The notes under the pieces are model-generated. The model was not told the origin of the DNA. It saw nothing but the letters and a program-made list of their open reading frames with translations, and ran no database searches. Position numbers and translations under genes: made by a program. Positions 61,123-64,000 of a stretch of DNA of 64,000 nucleotides are shown one piece after another; position 1 is the first letter of the stretch, and each line of letters starts with the position of its first letter. Source of the DNA: Lutjanus erythropterus (Eukaryota; Chordata; Actinopteri; Lutjaniformes; Lutjanidae); assembly GCA_020091685.1 (NCBI GenBank), contig CM034614.1, positions 3,004,724 through 3,068,723 on the forward strand, given 5' to 3'.

Positions 61123-64000
61123 GTTGGAGGGGACGGAGGAGAAGTTAAGAAACAGAGAAAGTCGACCAGAGGACCTGCACATCATCGCAGAGCTCAGAGA
61201 GATGGTGACTGAGAGAGAAGCTCTGGTCAAGAAGCTGGTGGTGAGTAAAACAGGCAACAAAGGTTCCCGCTAGAACCATCCACTCAGAACCCTCTCTGGG
61301 AGTTCTTTGCAGAACCTTTTCATCATCTAAGGGTGCCAATAAGAACTCACCCAGGAAGTTTTACCAAGAACCTTTTTATTTTTATATTATTTGCCCTCCT
61401 GGGAAAAAAAAATGCTGTCTGATATCCAGAGGACTGGCTGGAGTCACCGTGACGTGTTGTCTTTTTTTTTAATAGGATGACAAGAAGTTCTACCAGTTAG
61501 AGCTGGTGAACAGAGAGACGGGGTTCAACAAGGTCTTCAATTCCAGTGCCAACGTCGGTGTCATCAACCCTCTTATCAAGGTGAGTGCTCTCGCAGCCAG
61601 AGGCTCTTGTCAGAGTGAGTGAGCGGCCTGGATGTCGAGGACCGTGTGGGCGTGTGCGACACCATCGGGCCCTCTGAGCCGAGTGGTGTTCACACAACCG
61701 CACTCAGACAGGTGAGAGCACAAAATCCAAACGCAACCACAGATACAGGAGAGGACTGTGCTCTCAGCGTCAGAAATCCAGCTGCAGTGTCTGATCGTGT
61801 GTTTGTTATCATTGACACAGTGTGAATGTTCTCTGAGTGTTCTCCATTGTTCTACCCGAAACACAACACTTTGAGTTCACTTTGGATTTTGGCATCAATT
61901 GGATGCAGCGGCAGTCTTGCGCTCACCCGTTCAAATACAGTGCTACCAATGCAGATCAGTTGGATTTAGTAAAAATACACAACATGTAAGTGAATGTGAA
62001 CCCACATACACACAACCAGAACACGACTTATTAGAGTTTCTCCGAACTGAAGATTAAAGTGTGAAGTTCAGACGCTGTTTCATTTCGTCGTGTTTGATTT
62101 CTAAAACCCGGTGTGTGAACTGTGTGTTTGAAGAACACGTTCACAAACAAACAGTTTGACATCAGTGAAAAAAATGAGTGCAACCTCACTGAGTCACACA
62201 CACACACACACACACACACAGCCTTCTACAGTAAGAGCTCCAAGGCATCTTCTGCACGGAGTTTGGCACAGTTTCCCACCTTTATATACAGTTGCCAAAT
62301 CACGTAATTGATCATTATTGTGGGTAATAAAGGTAGCTGTCATAATAATTTATCTGCACTGTAAATTTTTCTTTATTACATTGAAATTGATCTGCAGCAA
62401 AGCGACAACCATGCGACGAGGGACGAGGACAACTAAAACACGCCGTACTGTCTTTGCTCATTCAGCTCAAACATTAGTCTGCCGCACGCTAAAAAGACAA
62501 GAATATTTCTAAACATCTTTTTGCTTGATTTTATCTTGTTGTTTTATTCTTACTTTGCATTTAGCCTTTTGTTTGAGCACTGCGAAGCACAAAATCATCC
62601 CATTCATTTTTCCTGAAAACCCGCTGCTGCGTGGGTGAACGTTACCCGACGTCTCACGTCGAGTTTGTCATGAAGATCTGCTCTCTGTGTACAAAGCTGC
62701 TCGTCATCTTTGTTGTGTGTGCACAGCTGTCAGACCTCCTGTTTGATCCCAGGAGTCATTCACAAACAATAATGCTTGATTTCAGCATCATAACATCAGC
62801 CTTCTCCTCCTCCTCCTCCTCCTCCTCCTCTGCCTCCTCATGCCGGTGTTTCTCACTGCTGTTAGTTCACACACTGTATGCAGCCTTGATTCCCTCACTC
62901 ACACTTCAAAGCTCCCGTGTGCAGGATTAGAATATTTCTGACTTTGGCAACTCCTAGTGGTAGAATTAAGGAAGTGTTTGTGGTACACAGCAACACACCT
63001 CCTTTAGACAAAAGATCCTCTTTTATAGGCCCACAGATGTTCTACTATTTTAATTTTTTGCAAGGTGGTTTCTACACCCACCAGTTACTCTCCCACACAA
63101 TTATTTATACTCTTCTACTCTTTTTTTTTTAATCATTTTGATTGATTGTCCAGTAATAGCAACCATAACAAAGCACAGGAGGTCTCTCAAGCATTTGATA
63201 TCTCTTTGAATAGTGTTTTCTCTTTTTTAGCCTTTCGAAAACCCCAAGTAAAAGCGTAATAAAATAAGCAGGATGCTGTTAAGAGCATCTGTATGCATTG
63301 TCTCAAGCGCACGGCACGAGTGCATTTATGGCGTGTGCAACTCCACGCGCGTGAAGTAAGGCAGAACAGAACAACGGCATCGCACCTCTGTTGAAGTTAG
63401 TTTATATTCCAGCAGCCTCAGCCAATTGCTTAGTCCTCATCCTCAGATCTTCGACATGGTTAAAGTTTGCGCCATATTTGGATGAAAGCATTTTCTTTTG
63501 CAGATATGTTAGAAAATGTGTTATTCTTCATGTTCAAATCTTCTACTCTTAATAAGGGGAACATGTGAACAATAAATTGTAAATCCAACTCCAGTATAGT
63601 TAGAACCAAATAATAGTCCAGGTTGTACAGGGGAGTTTTCAACATCTACACAGGCCACATTTATATCGTCTCAGAACGCAGCAGATGTAAAGATGATTTA
63701 CTAAAAACTAAATGCATTCCTCTAACTCAGCACCACCCTCCCCAACCCTGCCTTTCTATGTGTGTCTGTAGTTAAAAACAGGCAGCCAATCAGGTCACCG
63801 CTTCACCAGCTTTCCTAGCCAGTCAGCTCTCCGATTCGTCGGCCCTCCCGCCATGAGTCACGAGGAAGAGGAGGGACGGGAGGTGGTGGAGGTAGGACCG
63901 GGAGGCTGCTTTGTGCCTCCTCACTCCCCCCTCCACAGGTCCCTCCCCAGACTTAGGAAAGCCCCGCCACTCTTCAGCCCTCTTCCTCTCTCTCCTCTCC
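19776..64000 (+). CDS. fam184a: FAM184A coiled-coil protein (22 exons plus a probable 23rd, 3' end beyond window)
   Basis: The joined exons give 1044 continuous codons with all junction phases consistent: 19776-19940, 32726-32803, 34080-34214, 34422-34520, 35740-35946, 37335-37508, 37937-38098, 38522-38657, 41376-41557, 41637-41822, 47459-47581, 47671-47832, 51661-51782, 52074-52224, 56228-56342, 56992-57089, 59552-59705, 59850-59977, 60058-60242, 60750-60896, 61123-61240, 61476-61580. A probable terminal or alternative exon starts at 63772. The product is almost wholly Glu/Lys/Gln/Arg-rich heptad coiled coil, with no signal peptide or membrane segment. Near-identical blocks to vertebrate FAM184A are MSKKIAQLTK and VIYALNTKNDEH at the start, LQTLRFELEDEGKA near 810, and FYQLELVNRET, FNKVFNSS and VGVINPL at the end. 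FAM184B lacks the last blocks, so this is the A paralogue. Human FAM184A is about 1140 residues; its molecular function is not established. Confidence 0.96.
20233..20516. mobile_element. TIR element (AGGGGAG...TGTAACA), copy 2
   Basis: The left end AGGGGAGACTTGGGATGATT then GCAACA mirrors a right end that in reverse complement reads AGGGTAGACCAGGGACGGTT then ATAACA. The roughly 285-bp interior is AT-rich and non-coding, so it is a MITE-sized relative of copy 1. Confidence 0.7.
24690..24800 (-). mobile_element. MITE-like family, copy C (partial)
   Basis: TGCATTTTGATAATCGATTA, TTATTTGCTGGTTTCTTTAC and TTCTCTCTGACC match one end of copies A, B and D in minus orientation. The remainder is missing. 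Confidence 0.55.
26770..27105 (+). repeat. degenerate minisatellite in fam184a intron 1
   Basis: About nine degenerate copies of a 30-45-bp unit resemble GATTTTTAGNNTTGATATTG followed by GGTTCTT. Units vary in length and sequence, so the array is old. Confidence 0.65.
27641..27663 (+). repeat. poly(A) run
   Basis: A run of 23 A in fam184a intron 1. No retrosequence with a matching body is recognised upstream. Confidence 0.9.
29311..29428 (+). repeat. GA-rich low-complexity block
   Basis: A nearly pure purine stretch rich in GAGA on the plus (transcript) strand within fam184a intron 1. Confidence 0.8.
32726..32803 (+). CDS. fam184a: fam184a exon 2
   Basis: Residues 56-81, VIYALNTKNDEHEEE then IESLKEAHEDE, continue the conserved head of the family. 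The acceptor is CTGCAG|GTAATT and the donor GAG|GTATGG. It follows a 12.8-kb intron. Confidence 0.96.
32804..34079 (+). other. fam184a intron 2
   Basis: The intron contains two moderate open frames (32981-33193 and 33305-33670) without recognisable protein features or splice logic, and a T-rich tract (34041-34065) serving as the polypyrimidine tract of exon 3. Confidence 0.75.
34080..34214 (+). CDS. fam184a: fam184a exon 3
   Basis: Residues 82-126 include VQHIVTETRDKIMQYKSKMA and LRRRLASLEESVELHEHMKR. The acceptor GTGCTCAG follows a long T tract (34041-34065). The donor CAG|GTCGCT departs from consensus at +3 to +5 and is the weakest in this gene. Confidence 0.94.
34422..34520 (+). CDS. fam184a: fam184a exon 4
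   Basis: Residues 127-159 include ALAEFEMYRQRMEDSQLC and AQHTQRVVSMSRE, matching EFEAY and EAQHVQR of the mammalian protein. The intron before it is 207 bp. The donor is GAG|GTAAGG. Confidence 0.96.
34521..35739 (+). other. fam184a intron 4
   Basis: Holds a short (CA)n and (TA)n stretch right after the donor (34530-34570) and the TIR element at 35278-35635. No other feature is seen. Confidence 0.8.
35278..35635. mobile_element. MITE with long terminal inverted repeats
   Basis: About 85 bp at each end are inverted copies. The left has GTGACACTTTATAT, TTGTAATAAGCATCAGTTAA, AAGATGCTTATTAACATTA; the right in reverse complement has GTAACACTTCATAT, TTGTAATAAGCATCAGTCAA, AAGATGCTTATTAACATTA. The middle is AT-rich and non-coding. 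The ends lie in a GGTAACACTT-type family common in fish. A clear target-site duplication was not identified. Confidence 0.85.
35740..35946 (+). CDS. fam184a: fam184a exon 5
   Basis: Residues 160-228 begin VEEMRRDFEEKLRAF and end KLAELHRQE, an uninterrupted charged helix. The acceptor is TTTCAATAG|GTGGAG and the donor GAG|GTGGGC. A terminal-inverted-repeat element ends about 105 bp upstream. Confidence 0.96.
35947..37334 (+). other. fam184a intron 5
   Basis: The intron includes a (CAAT)n run near 36521-36538 and the minisatellite at 36655-36965; otherwise AT-rich with nothing recognised. Confidence 0.8.
36655..36965 (+). repeat. imperfect minisatellite in fam184a intron 5
   Basis: Five to six degenerate copies of a roughly 50-60-bp unit carry AACAAAATGTTACATTGTTT and GCTAGTTAACTAAAAAG-like parts. 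Confidence 0.75.
37335..37508 (+). CDS. fam184a: fam184a exon 6
   Basis: Residues 229-286 include VEALMERVEELTKDKVRLVE and YYERELEAMRRTHQLTTENL. The acceptor is GTGTAG|GTGGAG and the donor GAG|GTAAAA, phase 0 on both sides. Confidence 0.96.
37509..38521 (+). other. fam184a introns 6 (37509-37936) and 7 (38099-38521)
   Basis: Intron 6 has repeated ATCTCATAATT/TGACTTT motifs near 37715-37835. Intron 7 starts with a short GT run. Nothing else is recognised outside exon 7. Confidence 0.75.
37937..38098 (+). CDS. fam184a: fam184a exon 7
   Basis: Residues 287-340 include VELRKEFQAQEAALQRSLSK and TNRLQTSLANAEGTIK. The acceptor is TGTGAAG|GTGGAG. The donor lies at the start of a short GT run (38099-38112), so the exact GT used could slip by two bases, though only this one keeps the frame. 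Confidence 0.94.
38522..38657 (+). CDS. fam184a: fam184a exon 8
   Basis: Residues 341-385 include NQHKQLEEAIQDGEIWVMQL and ERVQQQATEILHKA. The acceptor is TGCCGCAG|AACC and the donor CCA|GTAAGA, leaving in phase 1. Confidence 0.95.
39023..39540 (+). repeat. minisatellite of about 110-bp units with AGGTCA motifs
   Basis: Four to five degenerate copies each contain GAGGGAATTTCTTCA-like, TTTGGCACAAACNTNCACTT-like, GGACTCAAAGATGAA-like and TGGTGGTCAAAGGTCACTG-like parts. This repeat unit is common in fish introns by my recollection. The AGGTCA parts form DR1 and ERE-like motifs. Confidence 0.85.
39382..39396. promoter_or_regulatory. perfect ERE-type inverted repeat (AGGTCA-AAA-TGACCT)
   Basis: AGGTCAAAATGACCT is an exact two-half-site palindrome with a 3-base spacer, the consensus for estrogen receptors. 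Its left half-site also belongs to a DR1 (39375-39387). Binding is not shown and the repeat origin makes a chance match plausible. Confidence 0.45.
41376..41557 (+). CDS. fam184a: fam184a exon 9
   Basis: Residues 386-446 begin SQIGSLQATQMAHEATI, close to the mammalian IGMLQATQM segment, and end QQVLKLEQ. The acceptor is TCCCAG|GTCAG and the donor CAG|GTAACA. Confidence 0.96.
41637..41822 (+). CDS. fam184a: fam184a exon 10
   Basis: Residues 447-508 include SLREEHQGYEKELSRLRAHY and QEKEEEKKLLMA. The intron before it is only 79 bp with a strong CTCCTCCTCAG acceptor. The donor is GCG|GTAAGT. Confidence 0.96.
42112..42357 (+). repeat. pyrimidine-rich TTCTTATTCTTCTCATT array
   Basis: About 245 bp built of TTCTTATT, TTCTCATT and TTCTTG blocks, almost free of G. 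Open frames across it are low-complexity Phe/Leu/Ser/Tyr strings, not genes. Confidence 0.9.
43051..43275 (-). mobile_element. MITE-like family, copy D
   Basis: Minus-orientation copy with TTAGTCGATTAATTGATTAG, TTCCAGCTTCTTAAATGTGA, AACTGAACATCTTTGAAATG and CATTTTATAGACCAAACAAC, matching copies A and B. The far terminus is missing. Confidence 0.75.
44453..44705. repeat. cluster of ATATATCGGT/TTGGTCGG repeats
   Basis: Some ten short variants of TTGGTCGGCAGATATAT and AGTATATCGGTTAGTAAATA recur every 20-35 bp. The right end (ATATCAGTCAGGTTCTAGTA) looks like the terminus of an ATATCGGTCGGGCTCTAGT-type fish element. Confidence 0.65.
45394..45442 (+). repeat. pyrimidine (CTC)n tract
   Basis: Nearly pure C/T stretch on the plus strand, in fam184a intron 10. 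Confidence 0.85.
47459..47581 (+). CDS. fam184a: fam184a exon 11
   Basis: Residues 509-549 begin KMSQEFEIKRLSLEEQ and end LSAKLNMANQE, matching the mammalian LNTANQE. The acceptor is GTCTCCAG|AAAATG and the donor GAG|GTACGG. It follows a 5.6-kb intron. Confidence 0.96.
47671..47832 (+). CDS. fam184a: fam184a exon 12
   Basis: Residues 550-603 include VSHLQELVREGEQNLGSAQ and ETSSLLTDLQ. The intron before it is 89 bp. The acceptor is CTCCTCAG|GTGTCC and the donor CAG|GTGAGG. Confidence 0.96.
47833..51660 (+). other. fam184a intron 12 (3.8 kb)
   Basis: Holds the (CT)n(CA)n compound microsatellite (48422-48502), an old ATAAGNCAT/TTATAANG-rich repeat near 48920-49320, and two related fragments near 49855-49915 and 51185-51255. 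No exon is supported. Confidence 0.75.
48422..48502 (+). repeat. (CT)n(CA)n compound microsatellite
   Basis: About ten CT units are followed by about thirty CA units, then more CT. It lies in fam184a intron 12. Confidence 0.97.
51661..51782 (+). CDS. fam184a: fam184a exon 13
   Basis: Residues 604-643 include EEIETQRQQHEARVMS and KQKMDKMADDLDQKWRDAL. The acceptor is GTTTGCAG|GAGGAG; the donor CG|GTAAAA leaves in phase 2, joining to exon 14 as an Arg codon. Confidence 0.95.
52074..52224 (+). CDS. fam184a: fam184a exon 14
   Basis: Residues 644-694 include EEVRLLKEELTEEYEADKQA and AREGWQRKVEDLLEQ; WQ(R/K)KVEDLL is a conserved family block. The acceptor follows a long CTCT tract. The donor is CAG|GTAAAA. 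Confidence 0.96.
52526..52560 (+). repeat. (CA)n microsatellite
   Basis: About 17 CA units, first of three alternating CA/TG/CA tracts within 470 bp. Confidence 0.95.
52699..52722 (+). repeat. (TG)n microsatellite
   Basis: Twelve TG units between two CA tracts; complementary to both in the transcript. Confidence 0.95.
52950..52994 (+). repeat. (CA)n microsatellite with one interruption
   Basis: CA tract broken by one CAAA and running into ATATATATGC. Confidence 0.95.
55855..56045 (+). repeat. degenerate minisatellite in fam184a intron 14
   Basis: Four to five imperfect copies of a roughly 37-40-bp unit contain CTTTGGNTTGGNNAGG, TCATNAAANNC and CCAATGCT-like parts. Confidence 0.65.
56228..56342 (+). 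CDS. fam184a: fam184a exon 15
   Basis: Residues 695-732 include ISLLKQSLELQLSQSQSAL and FNQERELLSQQLK, a close match to the mammalian ISLLKQNLEIQLSQSQ segment. The acceptor is TGTTCAG|ATCTCT and the donor AAAG|GTAAGC. Confidence 0.96.
56343..56991 (+). other. fam184a intron 15
   Basis: AT-rich with T/A homopolymers near 56681-56730; no other structure seen. Confidence 0.75.
56992..57089 (+). CDS. fam184a: fam184a exon 16
   Basis: Residues 733-765 include EMQREHQRREHRLQEAHCC and STMEEARQHQIR, matching the mammalian QTMEEEKEK region. The acceptor is TTTGCAG|AGATG and the donor CGG|GTACAA. Confidence 0.94.
57090..59551 (+). other. fam184a intron 16 (2.5 kb)
   Basis: Contains a LINE 3'-end fossil at 57642-57940 and a T6G9 run near 58098-58112. 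The remainder shows no gene. Confidence 0.75.
57642..57940 (+). mobile_element. L2/CR1-like LINE 3'-end fossil
   Basis: A frame starting at 57642 reads NNLPKHRREAGCVEIFKRQL then KTNLFNLTF before stops, matching the pattern (W)NxLPxxxRxAxSVxxFKxxL KTxLF at the C-terminal end of L2/Rex-type LINE ORF2 proteins. It is followed by a T-rich tail with TTTTATNTTTTTAGCTG and TTTATGCATTTTA, as in fish LINE 3' ends. Only a remnant is present. Confidence 0.65.
59552..59705 (+). CDS. fam184a: fam184a exon 17
   Basis: Residues 766-816 include ALEERLKQEQREEVHAL and QELQTLRFELEDEGKAKL, one of the most conserved blocks of the protein. The acceptor is GCACCAG|GCCCTG and the donor CTCG|GTAAAT. Confidence 0.96.
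59850..59977 (+). CDS. fam184a: fam184a exon 18
   Basis: Residues 817-859 include ASLRAELNHLHATAIEHLKQ and KRELEKAMEHSHKQ. Flanking introns are only 144 and 80 bp. The acceptor is GTCTGCAG|CGTCTC and the donor CAG|GTGACT. Confidence 0.96.
60058..60242 (+). CDS. fam184a: fam184a exon 19
   Basis: Residues 860-920 include RITDLDHEIHSLNETIDTL and ELELKGKEVLRVRSEANQQI. The acceptor is CACCGCAG|GAACAA; the donor AG|GTACAT leaves in phase 2. Confidence 0.96.
60243..60749 (+). other. fam184a intron 19
   Basis: Plain intron with no repeats recognised. Confidence 0.8.
60750..60896 (+). CDS. fam184a: fam184a exon 20
   Basis: Residues 921-969 include HEQDLSKRHERDLGELT and MLADFNKAQEVLKDKISALQ, matching mammalian HEQDLNKRLEKEL and ADFNKT. 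The acceptor is GCCGCAG|GGCCCA; the donor ATACT|GTAGGT leaves in phase 2. Confidence 0.95.
61060..61119 (+). repeat. (GT)n tract forming the 3' end of fam184a intron 20
   Basis: About 28 GT units, with two TTT/TCT interruptions on the left, run directly into GCAG|GTTGGAG at the exon 21 acceptor. No T- or C-rich tract separates them. Confidence 0.95.
61123..61240 (+). CDS. fam184a: fam184a exon 21
   Basis: Residues 970-1009 include LEGTEEKLRNRESRPEDLHI and REMVTEREALVKKLV. RESRPEDLHII matches mammalian RESKPEDIQMI. The acceptor is a (GT)n tract directly followed by GCAG. At 118 nt, skipping this exon would shift the frame. The donor is GTG|GTGAGT. Confidence 0.95.
61260..61375. repeat. GGTTCT/AGAACC repeat, locus 2
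   Basis: Degenerate units AGGTTCCCGCTAGAACC, AGAACCCTCTCTGGGAG, GCAGAACCTTTTCATCATC and AAGAACCTTTTT in fam184a intron 21 resemble the block at 15636-16045. Confidence 0.65.
61476..61580 (+). CDS. fam184a: fam184a exon 22
   Basis: Residues 1010-1044 read DDKKFYQLELVNRETGFN and KVFNSSANVGVINPLIK, nearly identical to mammalian FAM184A. The acceptor is T9-AATAG|GATGAC and the donor AAG|GTGAGT, phase 0. Confidence 0.97.
62194..62220 (+). repeat. (CA)n microsatellite
   Basis: About 13 CA units in fam184a intron 22. Confidence 0.95.
62803..62832 (+). repeat. (CTC)n trinucleotide repeat
   Basis: About ten CTC units, intronic. Confidence 0.9.
63772..64000 (+). CDS. fam184a: probable fam184a exon 23 (terminal or alternative), right end open
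   Basis: A good acceptor (TGTGTCTGTAG) opens a reading frame in the required phase 0 with no stop to the window end (76 codons). It begins LKTGSQSGHRFTSFPSQSAL; HRFTSFPSQSAL resembles NRFVSVPNLSAL of the mammalian C-terminal tail, but the basic QKKK segment before it is absent and the rest (EEEEGREVVE, then Pro-rich) does not match. A donor-like GAG|GTAGGA at 63891 would instead make a 120-nt exon, also phase 0. Which end is used cannot be decided here. Confidence 0.6.

Larger units (their letters stand above)
61581..63771 (+). other. fam184a intron 22
   Basis: Holds (CA)n at 62194-62220 and a (CTC)n tract at 62803-62832. Several short open frames have no protein-like features. I could not find an exon encoding the QKKK-type basic segment of mammalian FAM184A here. 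Confidence 0.65.

Noticed and set aside
61619..61825. Possible extra exon after fam184a exon 22
   Set aside because: A CAG|GTGAGA donor-like site is present, but the reading frame has no similarity to the family and no clear acceptor in the right phase.
1..64000. Intact transposase, retroviral or other mobile-element protein genes
   Set aside because: Only non-coding termini and one short LINE remnant were found; no frame long enough for a transposase or reverse transcriptase was seen.

Overview
The window is nuclear DNA from a vertebrate, almost certainly a teleost fish and probably a percomorph. The evidence is intron-split genes with GT/AG junctions, several introns of only about 80-210 bp beside introns of 5-13 kb, many CA/GT microsatellites, and fossil repeats of kinds I recognise from ray-finned fish genomes. 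The species cannot be named from the sequence.

Two protein-coding genes lie head to head. On the minus strand (14817 down to 483) are the first seven coding exons of an ELK-type voltage-gated potassium channel, best matched by memory to KCNH3. They encode about 404 residues: the N-terminal cap, the PAS domain, and transmembrane segments S1-S5. The pore, S6 and the cyclic-nucleotide-binding-homology domain must lie beyond position 1. All junction phases agree. On the plus strand (19776 to at least 61580) are 22 coding exons of fam184a, a long coiled-coil protein. They give 1044 continuous codons with every junction phase consistent, against about 1140 residues in human. A probable 23rd exon starts at 63772 and is still open at the window end.

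Layout: 1-14741 holds kcnh3 exons 2-7 and their introns, including a 9.3-kb intron 1. 14742-15110 holds its first coding exon and a GC-rich 5' region. 15110-19380 is intergenic, with a GGTTCT/AGAACC repeat and old DNA-transposon copies. 19380-19940 holds the CpG-rich fam184a promoter and first coding exon. 19941-32725 is its 12.8-kb first intron. 32726-64000 holds the other exons, with dispersed repeats and minisatellites between them.

The two genes have no known shared function; they are neighbours with start codons about 5 kb apart. The most notable non-coding observations are: a 32-bp perfect palindrome with paired CCAAT boxes upstream of fam184a; strong-context upstream ORFs before both start codons, the kcnh3 one overlapping the channel start; a (GT)n tract replacing the polypyrimidine tract at fam184a exon 21; a (CA)n tract just inside a kcnh3 intron donor; and a minisatellite carrying regularly spaced nuclear-receptor-type DR1 motifs plus one perfect ERE-type inverted repeat. 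No CRISPR array, rRNA, tRNA or intact transposase gene was seen.
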